Notes: generated from the sequence alone by a model not told the origin. 64,000 nucleotides of DNA from Corynebacterium kalinowskii (GCF_009734385.1 NZ_CP046452.1:2046001-2110000); one strand, 5' to 3'; shown: positions 18,801 through 27,554, counted from the stretch's first letter. Program-made: numbers and translations.

Positions 18801-19468
18801 TGCAGCTGTACCGCGATCGGCATGTCAGGAACCGAGCCCACTGACCGAACTGTGTGTCGCAGCGCCACCGCACACACGGGGTCCAGGTCCTCAGGGGCGC
18901 CGGAATCCGCTACGGACACCGGCGTGCACAGCGCGGTTGCACCGAGGCCGATCCGAATCTCTAACGCATCGGGGTCAGCGGCAGCCCGTTCCCACATGCG
19001 CCGACTTCCTACGAAGCTGCCGAGGTGCAGCGGGTCGGGATGCTTGTGCACCTCCGCAGCTCGCTGCTGCGAGGCATTGGCAAGCGCGGTATCGCGAATT
19101 GCGCCGAGGTGCCGAACGAAGGCGCGCCGGGTGTCATCGATGTCCTCGCTCGGCGCATTGCCGAACATAGTCGCCATGCTGAGGAGCATCATGACGGGAA
19201 ACATCAGAAGCATGGGATGCGCCGCGCCTCCCCGAGTGATCATCAGCGCGACCATGCCACCAATCATGACCAGCATGATCACCGGCATGAGGATGCGGAT
19301 CAGCGGCAACGGTTGTGGCTTCATCGCCGGCGGCACTTTCTCCGTGGCCAAGCTACCCGACGGCGCAGGCGGGGCCGGCTCTCGTTCGGCTATCGTGAGC
19401 GGCTGGACAACAATCTCCCCAGCCTCGGTGTTATTAAGCGTGTCTAAAGATGGCGACACCGTAGTCAT
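15827..19468 (-). CDS. eccC: Type VII secretion ATPase EccC (fused Ca-Cb form)
   Basis: Motor of the ESX secretion machine: binds substrate pairs and powers export. 1213 residues: two membrane helices near 55-95 (LIRILMPVIMLVMIGGMVALMI; MLLMFPVMMLLSMATMF) and three FtsK/SpoIIIE ATPase domains. Walker A motifs are GATGSGKS (about 443), GGPRSGKTT (about 774) and GGQGSGKST (about 1016); a Walker B segment is VIVLDEF. ATG at 19468 with AGGGGG upstream. Divergent from eccD across a 190-nt spacer. The single fused chain matches the EccC4 arrangement (Rv3447c). Carries an inverted pair of the 13-mer motif at 18286-18371. Confidence 0.97.
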   Translation of the reverse strand: MTTVSPSLDTLNNTEAGEIVVQPLTIAEREPAPPAPSGSLATEKVPPAMKPQPLPLIRILMPVIMLVMIGGMVALMITRGGAAHPMLLMFPVMMLLSMATMFGNAPSEDIDDTRRAFVRHLGAIRDTALANASQQRAAEVHKHPDPLHLGSFVGSRRMWERAAADPDALEIRIGLGATALCTPVSVADSGAPEDLDPVCAVALRHTVRSVGSVPDMPIAVQLQAFRYVSVGGAFAEELVRAMIMQLAFHHGPECVGLKVRGVGFDWLKWLPHTREMSHSHFRILIVAGDGVEDADLFDPQWTCIIGVGVHEHSELGALAISEGLALTVSADESRTLTVHTEGGLEDIGSADLVTEAVALQCARPMTAYRRPQEGKRQTLDFLGLHGYADVASISAPGLWRSERSLKQQLVVPIGVSETGSPVQLDIKESAHGGVGPHGLCVGATGSGKSELLKSFVLSLALTHSPEELNFVLVDFKGGATFLGLEELPHTSAVITNLAEEASLVERMHDAISGELNRRQEVLRAAGSFANVHDYRKARATTMPHLPPLPALVIVLDEFSELLGQHPDFADLFVAVGRLGRSLQMHLLLASQRLEEGRLRGLDSHLSYRIGLKTFSASESRQVLGVVDAYHLPAQPGAGFLKSDAADVTRFQASYVSGPVPVQVSGTGTTPTAVRLFTGWESDDEDSAAYELDSSRTVLGAVSELIVEAGNLGRHRAHQLWLPPLPEVLPLAGVADQVGENLAAIGVVDRPYLQRQDPFIADLSGGDGHVAVCGGPRSGKTTALRTLVLSLAATHSTDNVRFYVLDLSGTELAALASVPHVAGVANKSQPEKVRRIVDEVMGLVERPEHRHTYLVVDGWHGLTADFDDVYDSLVTIAADGLASRVHLVLSTPRWTQVRPAIRDLMGTRIELRLGEPMDSVINRKAQQKLPNKPGRGLNADGESILIAHSSNQDIGHVILASRSSGMEPVPRLKELPATLSLASVGPGEGIIFGIGGRDLGPLGWDPDHSPHVLCIGGQGSGKSTFLRTIGQGVAKLGRDRARLVILDPRRSHLDVFPEEMVAAYGGTADSIATAVVNTATTLRSRLPGPEVTAAELKARSWWQGPEIYVLIDDTDLITDTALHPLIELIPHSRDIGLHIVIARKSGGIGRALYTQFFAAVKDNSPSVLLLDADADEGRIFGVKPTRQIPGRGVWQVAGTTIGACHVATYYQGEK

Positions 19469-19587
19469 GGTTCCCCCTGTTCATGAGCTCATCCACCCGC
19501 TTCCCCCGAAGCGTTGAGTGGACACGCGTGCAAGTTTAGGCCATGCTGTCGGTGTCCGCAGTCACAGTTTTCCATCGGTGGCTGCGC

Positions 19588-19624
19588 TGCCTCACAGGTG
19601 CCAAGGGGGTTGGCGCGTGAGGCA
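19588..19624 (+). promoter_or_regulatory. Inverted repeat in the eccC/eccD divergent region
   Basis: TGCCTCAC at 19588-19595 and GTGAGGCA at 19617-19624 are perfect complements; GGTGCC and GGCGC inside extend the pairing. It lies 35 nt upstream of the eccD start and about 120 nt from the eccC start. Could be an operator for divergent control or an RNA hairpin in the eccD leader. No known regulator site is recognised. Confidence 0.55.
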
Positions 19625-19658
19625 CTCAAGTTTCTCGACGTTTACAGGGGGTAGACCG

Positions 19659-21029
19659 TTGACCGCTACTTTGACGCAACTTTCACATTCCATTCGAGTG
19701 AGTGTGCGCTTTGATGTCTCTGGATCTGAAGATGCTCGAACATCGGTGGATGTGTGTATTCCCGCCAGTAGTTCCTTTGGCGAGGCCATGCCAGAAATCC
19801 TCGAACTAGCAGAAGCGCCGATTCTTTCGGTGCCGTGGCAAGCCCGGACCGCAGCGGGACAACCGATCGACCCAGCGTTGCCGCTACTCCACACCGGTAT
19901 CTCGCACGGCGACGTGATCGTGTGTACCCCCTTGGAAGAGTCAGATGTCTCCTTGCGTAAAGACGCTGCCGAGGCTCTCAGCGATCTTCCGATTGACTTC
20001 GATGCACGGGGGCTAGCGGCCGTCGCCGGCGCTGTCGGCGTGGGATGCCTCACCCTGCTCTCGGCCCGGTCTTCGCTGCCGACCGTTCCGCCAGCTGCGC
20101 TATTCCTGCTGCTCCTGACCACCGTGATTGCAACCACCGTGTGGCTGCGCGCGATCGCACCCAACGAGGTGATCGCCAGAAACGTGCTTGCCCTGTGCAG
20201 TTGCGCGCTCGGTACGGCTACAGTGTGGACGCTGATCGTGGGTCTTGAATTGCCCTCCGATATCTCTCAACGTGGGTGGGTTGTGCTTGCTGCTTTGAGC
20301 GGTGGCGCAGGAATCCTGGCTGCCCTTTCCTGGATTGCAGCGCTGCACACCAGAGTTCTCGCGGCTGCCACCAGCTGTATTTCCCTCATCGCCGTCGGGG
20401 CGTGCTCCTTGCTGGCGGTGCGCACGATATCCGAAGGCGCAGCAGTCGTGGTGATCGCCGCATTTATCGTGTTGCTGTTCGCTCCACGGTTGTCCACGAC
20501 GCTCGCTGGTCTGAGCGTGCCTCCCCTTCCAGCTGCGGGCCAGGATCTCAAAGTTTCTGACCACACGATCGACCGTCCCGATGAACGAGCCCACCGAGCC
20601 ACTGAGCTCCTCGACGGTATCTGCATCGGTACGGGCATATCCGCGGCAGCAGCACTCATGACGCTGGCGACCATCGGTGATCGCCCCGGATTCACCACTG
20701 CGTTTTGTCTTGCTGCTAGCGCAGCGTGCGCCCTGCATGCTGCCCGCCACCGCAGCGCACCTGCAATGTGGGGACTGTGGCTGTGGACCATGACGGGTCT
20801 CTTCTCCGGCGCTCTGGTAGCCATGAGTGCCGGCACGTGGGGAGTCATGGTTGCACTGTTATCTGGCCTCCTAGCTCTTTCTGCCCCACTGTGGGCCCAC
20901 CGCGTGCGCGCCTTCTCTCCCACGCTGTTCCACTGGTTAGAACGATTGGAGGCCCTCGCTCTCGCCGCGGTGTTCCCTCTTGCCGCGCACATCGCCGGGC
21001 TTTTCGACGCCATTCGAGGCCTCGGCTAA
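19659..21029 (+). CDS. eccD: Type VII secretion integral membrane protein EccD
   Basis: Membrane channel component of the ESX machine. 456 residues: a ubiquitin-like N-terminal domain (about 1-100; SIRVSVRFDVSG, GDVIVCTPLEE) followed by roughly eleven membrane helices. The frame is open from 19518, but TTG at 19659 has ACAGGGGGTAG upstream and gives the expected N-terminus (MTATLTQLSHSIRV). Its TAA overlaps the mycP ATG (TAATG). Confidence 0.92.
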   Translation: MTATLTQLSHSIRVSVRFDVSGSEDARTSVDVCIPASSSFGEAMPEILELAEAPILSVPWQARTAAGQPIDPALPLLHTGISHGDVIVCTPLEESDVSLRKDAAEALSDLPIDFDARGLAAVAGAVGVGCLTLLSARSSLPTVPPAALFLLLLTTVIATTVWLRAIAPNEVIARNVLALCSCALGTATVWTLIVGLELPSDISQRGWVVLAALSGGAGILAALSWIAALHTRVLAAATSCISLIAVGACSLLAVRTISEGAAVVVIAAFIVLLFAPRLSTTLAGLSVPPLPAAGQDLKVSDHTIDRPDERAHRATELLDGICIGTGISAAAALMTLATIGDRPGFTTAFCLAASAACALHAARHRSAPAMWGLWLWTMTGLFSGALVAMSAGTWGVMVALLSGLLALSAPLWAHRVRAFSPTLFHWLERLEALALAAVFPLAAHIAGLFDAIRGLG

Positions 21030-22189
21030 TGCGCGCCCGCTTGTTCTTGTGCCTAAGTCTGCTTTCTTGCTGTCCCGCCCCTGCCTTTGCCCAAGGAGTT
21101 TCGGAGGAATGCCCCACTCCGGTGTTGGCCCCGGCTCCGTCGGGAGTTCCCGATCCCGAACTGTTGCGGAGTCATCGCTTTGCCACTGGTGTGGGAGTTC
21201 AGGTTGCTGTGATCGATACGGGTGTCGCGGAGCACCCGCGTCTTGGCACAGTGATTCCGGGTGGTGATTTGATTGGTGGTGGCGGTGCCACTGGCGCACT
21301 GCACGATTGTGATGGGCACGGAACGATCGTCGCCGGTGTCATCGCAGCTCGGCCTGCTCCTGACTTTGGTGATTCACTGATCGGGGTTGCACCAGATGCC
21401 GAAATCATCGCGATTCGTCAGTCGAGTTCTGTGCTGCGTTCCCGGGGAAATTCTTCAGAAACCGCGGGCACCATCGGATCGCTTGCGGAGGCGATCAGCC
21501 TGGCCGTTGACCGGGGTGCCGACGTCATAAATGTCTCCCTCGCGTCCTGTATTCCTGAACATCTAGCAGGCACTGCCGACACCTCGGTGCTGGACGCGGC
21601 GCTGCATAAGGCTGAGGCCGCGAACGTCGTGGTGGTCGCAGCTGCTGGCAATATTGGTCCCGCATGTCCGGAAGGATCGGTGTCATACCCTGCCGCTTCC
21701 CCCACGGTGCTCGCTGTGTCTGCCTCGGCAGACTCCCACACGCTTGCCGAGTATTCCCTCCCCACGAGGAACCGCCCGCTCTCAGCCCCCGGCTCAGTCT
21801 TGACCGGCTTGAGTCCTACCGATGTTGGCTTCGCCTCCGCAATGAACTCGCAGCAAGGACCGCGTCCTTTCACCGGAACTAGTTTTGCTGCGCCTGTGGT
21901 TTCAGGGATGGCGGCGCAGCTCAAGCAACGCTACCCTGCTGACACCGCCGCCCAGATTCGAGCCAAACTGCTGGCTGCTGCTAGCCCAGGGACGGGCGAG
22001 ATTGCACCAGGCAGCGCGCTCATGCAATTGGATTCCGCCCCTGTCATGCAACAGGTGTCCGTGAAGGCCCCGAAAGCGGCCTCCACTCGCACGGAACTAC
22101 GGTCGATGAAGGTGCTCCTCATCTTTCTCGGGTGCGCGACTGCGCTGACCCTGCTTGTGGCAGCCGTTCGCACGCTTCGGTTCAGCTAG
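21029..22189 (+). CDS. mycP: Mycosin, membrane-anchored subtilisin-like protease MycP
   Basis: Serine protease of the ESX system, outside the membrane. 386 residues: signal peptide 1-22 (cleavage after AFA), subtilase domain with Asp63 (VIDTGV), His97 (DGHGT), Asn208 (AAGN) and Ser285 (GTSFAAP), and a C-terminal anchor near 358-380. Translationally coupled to eccD. The stop overlaps the convergent eccB stop by the shared CTAG. Confidence 0.96.
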   Translation: MRARLFLCLSLLSCCPAPAFAQGVSEECPTPVLAPAPSGVPDPELLRSHRFATGVGVQVAVIDTGVAEHPRLGTVIPGGDLIGGGGATGALHDCDGHGTIVAGVIAARPAPDFGDSLIGVAPDAEIIAIRQSSSVLRSRGNSSETAGTIGSLAEAISLAVDRGADVINVSLASCIPEHLAGTADTSVLDAALHKAEAANVVVVAAAGNIGPACPEGSVSYPAASPTVLAVSASADSHTLAEYSLPTRNRPLSAPGSVLTGLSPTDVGFASAMNSQQGPRPFTGTSFAAPVVSGMAAQLKQRYPADTAAQIRAKLLAAASPGTGEIAPGSALMQLDSAPVMQQVSVKAPKAASTRTELRSMKVLLIFLGCATALTLLVAAVRTLRFS

Positions 22190-23403
22190 CCCTGGGTCCG
22201 CAACGCTGCCGATCGCGAAAGCTCTGCACCTTCCGGTAGCAGTGCCAAGATCGGCCACGGAGCGGGTTTCGGCTCTACGATTCCGAGCGCCACAGCATCG
22301 ATGGGAGTTGACACCCGGTGGGTTGTCCCATAATCGGTCACGAGGACCACACCATGGCCAGTGTCTACGCCCACCGCTCCAATGCTCGGCCCCGCGAAAG
22401 CGCTTGCGGTGGCCATACCGGCCAATGCAACTCCAGGTGGGGTCTCGCCGCCGAGCGCTACCTTGCCATCGCCAAGCACCCACACACGCGCAGGTTCTTG
22501 CCACACCACCGGCGCGAGAGGCAGCTCGGCCACGTGTCGCACCGCGTCGGGAAAGCGCAGCAGTTCCGTGGGATCCGCCGATCGCACAGGAAGTCCGAGA
22601 TCACGCGCGATGTCGAACTGCAGCTCGCTGAGCGGCAGGAGCCCGCTATCTTGCTGCAACCAGTACTCGCCGCCTGTTTCCAGGAGTGTGCCGCCCACTT
22701 CGCGATACGGCGGTAGCTCTTTGACTGCCGACAGCAATTGCCCCGGAGGTTCCCACACTGGCGTATCCACCGAGATGTTCAGTCGCCGCCTCATGCTACG
22801 TCCCAGCGGAGTGTCCTCCGGCGGCAGTTCCGCCCTACCCGCACTGGTAACGACCCACATCCTCGAATCAACACGAGCGAGCAGGCCTTGGTCGTCGAGA
22901 AGCGGGGCGGGCGCGGTACCTGCCACTACCGTGACGGTGTCGCCGTCGTGCACCGCGCTCCACTGCAACTCGGGTTGCGGGTGCGGAGCGATGATCCCGG
23001 GCGCGCCCACGATACCGATCGGGGTGCCCCGTTGTTGCCCACCCAGCACGCTTGCCGACGCCTTTGTCGCGGCTTCCGGAGCGCCCACCACGAGGCGTGC
23101 TGATGCTTCATTCGCAACGGGGTGCAAAGCGTCATTAGCCCGGACGTACAATGCACCGCTTTCGGTGCGAATGATGCTGGCATCGCCGGGATCCACGGCT
23201 GGTGCGAAGATCGCGAGGGCCCCGGAGCCCGCGGCGATGATCGCCGTGCCGATGAGTCCGAAAAGCACAGCTCGGCGACGACTACCCAATGGGTCGGAAA
23301 TCATCCGAACATCGCCGAGCACGACGCCGTGCTCCACTCGTCTCGTGAGGAATTGGTGGCCACTGACTTGGGCCTTGGTGGTGGAAGCCAGCACAGAATT
23401 CAT
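22186..23403 (-). CDS. eccB: Type VII secretion protein EccB
   Basis: Core ESX component, one membrane helix (about residues 46-67, RRRAVLFGLIGTAIIAAG) and a large extracytoplasmic domain. N-terminal KAQVSGHQFLTRRVEHGVVLGDVRM is a clear family signature. 405 residues from the ATG at 23403, preceded by GAGGGGGAC; a longer frame from 23436 is less likely. Corresponds in place and orientation to EccB4 (Rv3450c). Confidence 0.94.
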   Translation of the reverse strand: MNSVLASTTKAQVSGHQFLTRRVEHGVVLGDVRMISDPLGSRRRAVLFGLIGTAIIAAGSGALAIFAPAVDPGDASIIRTESGALYVRANDALHPVANEASARLVVGAPEAATKASASVLGGQQRGTPIGIVGAPGIIAPHPQPELQWSAVHDGDTVTVVAGTAPAPLLDDQGLLARVDSRMWVVTSAGRAELPPEDTPLGRSMRRRLNISVDTPVWEPPGQLLSAVKELPPYREVGGTLLETGGEYWLQQDSGLLPLSELQFDIARDLGLPVRSADPTELLRFPDAVRHVAELPLAPVVWQEPARVWVLGDGKVALGGETPPGVALAGMATASAFAGPSIGAVGVDTGHGVVLVTDYGTTHRVSTPIDAVALGIVEPKPAPWPILALLPEGAELSRSAALRTQG

Positions 23404-23514
23404 GACGAGTCCCCCTCGCATTGCCTGGCCGAGCAATCCCCCAATTGCTCTTGTGGACCAAGCACGTCGGTCACAGATTACCGGTGCCGAACAACTTGTG
23501 CAGGTTCAAGCTCG

Positions 23515-25887
23515 TTAAGGCTTCGCGTCCTGCTGCTCCGCGGCGACGGAATCGCCGGTTTTCACACCGTCGGTGGTCATGACCTTGAGTTGGTCTTGCT
23601 CCGCCAGCCACTCAAAGTGGGAATCGCGGCCACGGTTCGGGATGGTTGGCCGGTGGATGTACGGCTGCTCGGCTTCATCCATGGTGAGGCTGCCGTCCAG
23701 GTACTGGTCCATCAAAGCGGACTTCATCTCAGGGTTCATCGTTGCGACAACTTCGCCCTTGGTGCGCAGCGGTGGCAATTGCTCTGGGGAGTTACCCGGT
23801 GCGCGCATAGCCATGATCTCTGTGTCAGTGAACTCGGCGTTCACAGCGTAAATGGTCACCTGATGATCCCGATATACCGGAGTCACACCTGGAGTGTTCA
23901 GGAGGCCAGTCTCGAAGTCTGGGCGTGGCGCCTGGAATCCCCAGAAGTTCGGCGGGGAGATGTAGATGAAGTTCACACCAAGGCCGTGGGCGGCATCGTC
24001 CACGCGGTTGGCCTCATCGAACTGCTCAAAGTTGCCTTGGCCCAGGCGCATGGGATGCCAGTAGAGGCTGTTGGTGTGGGATTCCAGGGTGGTGTTGGGC
24101 CACAGGTAGTGCTTGTAGAACGCCGGAAGACCGTTGTAGGCGTACATCCAGCCGGAGCCTTCGTCGGGGTTGGAGAAGATCTTGCCCTCGTAGGCGTGTG
24201 GCTGTTTGGCGAGCCAATCGAAGGCCTTGATGTCGCGATCGTTCACCAACCTGCCGTCGCGGGCAGAGTTGATTGCCCAGGCCGAGCCACGCTCGATTCC
24301 CGTCCGGACGGTGTCTTGAATAACCCAGGCCGTTCCGGCGGTGACCAGGATGGCGAGGGTGGAGGTGACCGCCGTGAACTTCTTCAACGGACCGCCTGTG
24401 ATGAGGCGGATGATGATGGCAAGTCCCACTGCTGCACCGGCTACGACGAACATCGCAGCCGGCATTACTAAGCGGTGCGCTGTGTTGTAGTGCAGGGAGC
24501 CCACCAAGCTGAACCACTCACCCCACGGATCTGCCATCGGGCGCAGTGCGTTCGCGGTGCTGTAGATGCTGAAAATCCAGAACAACGGTGCCCACAGATT
24601 GCGACGCCACAGGAGTACGAGCACCGCCCCGGCCGCGGCGATCCACACCCAGGTTTCCACGTTGAGGTAAAAGGAATCGAAGTGGCGGGTCCGCATGAAC
24701 ATGGCGTTCTGAAGTGACTCGTTGAGCGTGAGATCCTCGGTAGCGGTGAAGGCCTTCACTTCTTCGCTTTGCTCGGCGCCGATGAGAATTTGAGGAAGCA
24801 GCGCAAGTGCACCGACCACACCAGTGGCAGCGAGAATTCCGATATCCCGGAGGCGCCAACCAATGTGCCCCTTGACGCTGCCCGGCTTGCGTGCCGGAGC
24901 CCAAAGCAAGTGCAACAGCCACCACAGCGCCAGTCCCAGCACCACGATCGTTGCGGCTGATGGGTGCAGCTGGACCATGCCGATGAAAGCAAGGGCGCCC
25001 ACGAAAGAGCGGACGGGCGAGTACGGCAAGGACATAAACAATGCGAGGACGATCCCGCTGAGTGCTACCGCTGCCACGTACGGCCATGCGCCTACGTAGT
25101 GGCCGATCCAGTACAGCACGGGCAGCCCGCCGACGATCACTGGTGCTAGGCCTGCCGCCAGCTGTGCGGTTAGTCCGCGTCGACCAATGAAACGCCACGC
25201 AAGCAGCCCCACGGAAATCGGGAAACCGACTGCCGGAATGATCAGTCCTGTGAGGTTCGTGGCAGCGATCGGCGAGATGTTCGCTAGGTCTGCCAGCAGC
25301 GCTGCCCCTGCGTGCCACGCCGTTGGGTAGTACATCTTCGCCAGCGTCTCGGTGTTTTGTAGCTCACCCATGCGTGTCGAGGACACCACACCGGTTTCCA
25401 CCGCATAGCGGACCACGCTCGCGTGCCAGTGCACGTCCCAGCCCTGGTAGATGTTGTTCATCCCTTGGGTGGCGCGCCCCAGCAAATCCAGCGACCGACT
25501 CAGGATCAACAAGATGCCACCGAGCATGCCCGCACCCGGAATTAGCCACGTCGGGTCAAGGAGGGTTCCAGCACGCTTATCGACGCCCTCAGCCGCGGAA
25601 TCCTCCAGCTCCTGATTGCGGCGGGTGCGGCGTCGATAAGCAAAAAATGCCCCGTGCCACAGCGCAGCGAGCACCGCGATTCCAGCGGTGAACAAGGCGG
25701 CGGAGGTGACGCCAAACTTGATGTCGGTAAGCCCAAACAACCAGCTGGCGAGCCCATAGATTCCAAAAGTGGCAGGCAGTGACGCCGCGACGGCCCACTG
25801 ACCACGGGCTCCGGAGAGCCACGCAACGATTAGCCCGGGGACGGTAAACACTGCAACTGCTATCGCTGCTGCACTGACCATACCCAT
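23515..25887 (-). CDS. Large polytopic membrane protein, DUF6541-like, GT-C candidate
   Basis: 790-residue protein with about 14-16 hydrophobic helices in the first 540 residues and a soluble C-terminal domain of some 240 residues. The first large loop holds QGWDVHWHASVVRYAVETG; an acidic residue at this place is typical of GT-C glycosyltransferases that use polyprenyl-phosphate sugars. The C-terminal part (WHPMRLGQGNFEQFDEANRVDDAAHGLGVNFIYISP) also resembles such enzymes. The ATG at 25887 has AAGGTGG upstream. Lies between eccB and truA. A role in cell-envelope glycan synthesis is inference; no substrate can be named. Confidence 0.75.
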   Translation of the reverse strand: MGMVSAAAIAVAVFTVPGLIVAWLSGARGQWAVAASLPATFGIYGLASWLFGLTDIKFGVTSAALFTAGIAVLAALWHGAFFAYRRRTRRNQELEDSAAEGVDKRAGTLLDPTWLIPGAGMLGGILLILSRSLDLLGRATQGMNNIYQGWDVHWHASVVRYAVETGVVSSTRMGELQNTETLAKMYYPTAWHAGAALLADLANISPIAATNLTGLIIPAVGFPISVGLLAWRFIGRRGLTAQLAAGLAPVIVGGLPVLYWIGHYVGAWPYVAAVALSGIVLALFMSLPYSPVRSFVGALAFIGMVQLHPSAATIVVLGLALWWLLHLLWAPARKPGSVKGHIGWRLRDIGILAATGVVGALALLPQILIGAEQSEEVKAFTATEDLTLNESLQNAMFMRTRHFDSFYLNVETWVWIAAAGAVLVLLWRRNLWAPLFWIFSIYSTANALRPMADPWGEWFSLVGSLHYNTAHRLVMPAAMFVVAGAAVGLAIIIRLITGGPLKKFTAVTSTLAILVTAGTAWVIQDTVRTGIERGSAWAINSARDGRLVNDRDIKAFDWLAKQPHAYEGKIFSNPDEGSGWMYAYNGLPAFYKHYLWPNTTLESHTNSLYWHPMRLGQGNFEQFDEANRVDDAAHGLGVNFIYISPPNFWGFQAPRPDFETGLLNTPGVTPVYRDHQVTIYAVNAEFTDTEIMAMRAPGNSPEQLPPLRTKGEVVATMNPEMKSALMDQYLDGSLTMDEAEQPYIHRPTIPNRGRDSHFEWLAEQDQLKVMTTDGVKTGDSVAAEQQDAKP

Positions 25888-25967
25888 GCGTTGACCACCT
25901 TAAAATAGAGCCCAATTAACCTCAATTAGCTTAGGCCATAGTGGACATCATTACCTGCAAGGCACGC

Positions 25968-26834
25968 TTAGCTTTCGGGCGGGAGCGTGCGCATAGCGCG
26001 GGTGGCTGCGGCGCGGGCGTGGAGGTGCTCGTCCGCGGGGTAGTCAACCCCCACCAATGACAGACCCTTTGCCGGCGCCACCTGAACCTCGGGACACCGC
26101 TCCGACATGCTCAGCAAGGACTCAGCGAACTCCGGCGGTCGACGCCCCTCCCCCACGGCGAGACAAGTACCGACCAGCGAACGAACCATCGACCAACAGA
26201 ACGCGTCCGCTGTGACATGGGCTTCAAAGAGATTCGGCTCCTCCGGTGTCGAGGCATCCACCCAAGTGAATTTCTCTAGGTCGCGCACTGTGGTGGCATT
26301 CGGCTTGTACTTGCACAGCGCGGCGAAGTCATGGAGACCCACCAACATGTCGGCTGCTGCCTGCATCTTGTCAAGATCGACCTGCTTGGGCCAGTGCGCG
26401 GTATCCAAGACCCGGGTGGGCAAGACGCCTGCTGGGTCGGCGCTGATGCGATAGATGTAGTGGCGACGCAGCGCGGAAAACCGCGCGTCGAAGTCTGGCG
26501 GGGCAAACATACAGGTACTGACCCGAATATCGTCGGGGAGCAGACGAGCGAGTCGGCGAACGAGGCGCATCGGATCCCCATCGATGGTGCGCTGCTCTAA
26601 CGCCGAATCCTCGACATCAAAATGTGCGACCTGGCCACGCGCATGTACGCCGGCATCGGTACGGCCAGCGACCGTCAGCTGGATCGGTTGGCGAAGCACC
26701 ATGGACAGCGCGTCCTCAAGTACCTGCTGTACCGTGCGCAGCTCTGGATCACCTTCCTTGGGCCCCTGCCTGGCCCATCCGTGAAAGTCGGTGCCATCAT
26801 AGGCGACATCGATGCGCAGTCTTTTCATTGACAT
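25968..26834 (-). CDS. truA: tRNA pseudouridine(38-40) synthase TruA
   Basis: Modifies U38-U40 in the anticodon arm of tRNAs. 288 residues from [21 protein letters not shown]; the catalytic aspartate lies in [15 protein letters not shown]. The C-terminus is usual ([12 protein letters not shown]). Start uncertain between ATGs at 26834 and 26828; the open frame to 26873 has no support. A TACACT hexamer close to the ATG suggests a short or absent leader. Follows the rplQ terminator, so it probably has its own promoter. Confidence 0.95.
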   Translation of the reverse strand: MSMKRLRIDVAYDGTDFHGWARQGPKEGDPELRTVQQVLEDALSMVLRQPIQLTVAGRTDAGVHARGQVAHFDVEDSALEQRTIDGDPMRLVRRLARLLPDDIRVSTCMFAPPDFDARFSALRRHYIYRISADPAGVLPTRVLDTAHWPKQVDLDKMQAAADMLVGLHDFAALCKYKPNATTVRDLEKFTWVDASTPEEPNLFEAHVTADAFCWSMVRSLVGTCLAVGEGRRPPEFAESLLSMSERCPEVQVAPAKGLSLVGVDYPADEHLHARAAATRAMRTLPPES

Positions 26835-26948
26835 AGTGGCTTTTAGTGTAGTGAATAGGCGAGGCAGCTCCACTGGTCGGTGGAGCTTTGCGCGACTTAT
26901 GCACTCGCGAACCCCGCCTCCGGCGCGTCGGCAAGCGCGCTAGCAATG

Positions 26949-26980
26949 CAAAAAGCCCGCTACCACGATGGGTAGCGGGC
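26949..26980 (-). terminator. Rho-independent terminator after rplQ
   Basis: GCCCGCTACC and GGTAGCGGGC form a 10-bp stem with a 6-nt loop and are followed by TTTTT on the minus strand, about 20 nt after the rplQ stop. Confidence 0.92.
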
Positions 26981-26999
26981 CTGCTAAAAAGCGGTGAGA

Positions 27000-27554
27000 T
27001 TACTTCTCTTCAGCCTTAGCTTCGGTAGCTTCTTCAGCCTTCTCCTCAGCTTCAGCTTCCTTTGCCTCTGCCTCAGCAGCTGCGTCGGTAGCCTCTTCTG
27101 CTTCAACCTCAGGAGCGTCTGCAACTACAGGAGCTTCTTCTTCGGTCTTCTTGGAAGCAGCTGCGCGGGTAGCGCGGGAAGCCTCAGCAGAAACGGTCTC
27201 CTCGAGAACGAGGGAGATCTGGGACATTGGAGCGTTGTCGCCGCGACGGTTCTCCAGCTTGATGATGCGGGTGTAGCCACCTTCGCGGTTCTCAAACTTT
27301 GGAGCCAGCTCGTTGAACAAGTAAGCAACAACTTCCTTGTTGGTGATGAGCTTGGCAACGTTACGACGATCCGCAACGGTGCCGCCCTTAGCCTTGGTGA
27401 TGATCTTTTCTACGTATGGACGCAGTACCTTTGCCTTGGCATCGGTGGTCTTGATTGCGCCGTGCTCGATCAGCTGGGAAGCCAGGTTAGAAAGAATCTT
27501 CTTCTGGTTAGTAGCCGAACCGCCGAGACGGGCGCCCTTCTTAGGGGTAGGCAT
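27000..27554 (-). CDS. rplQ: 50S ribosomal protein L17
   Basis: Large-subunit protein near the exit tunnel. 184 residues: conserved core 1-120 ([19 protein letters not shown]) plus an acidic Ala/Glu/Lys-rich tail of about 55 residues typical of actinobacterial L17 but of low complexity. Last gene of the alpha operon (rpsM-rpsK-rpsD-rpoA-rplQ). Confidence 0.98.
   Translation of the reverse strand: MPTPKKGARLGGSATNQKKILSNLASQLIEHGAIKTTDAKAKVLRPYVEKIITKAKGGTVADRRNVAKLITNKEVVAYLFNELAPKFENREGGYTRIIKLENRRGDNAPMSQISLVLEETVSAEASRATRAAASKKTEEEAPVVADAPEVEAEEATDAAAEAEAKEAEAEEKAEEATEAKAEEK

Noticed and set aside
19518..19658. Longer N-terminus of EccD from 19518
   Set aside because: Would include the inverted repeat in coding sequence; TTG at 19659 has the ribosome binding site and gives the expected ubiquitin-like start.
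23122..24471. 449-codon open frame antisense to eccB and the DUF6541 gene
   Set aside because: Crosses two real genes and an intergenic region, and ends in low-complexity sequence.
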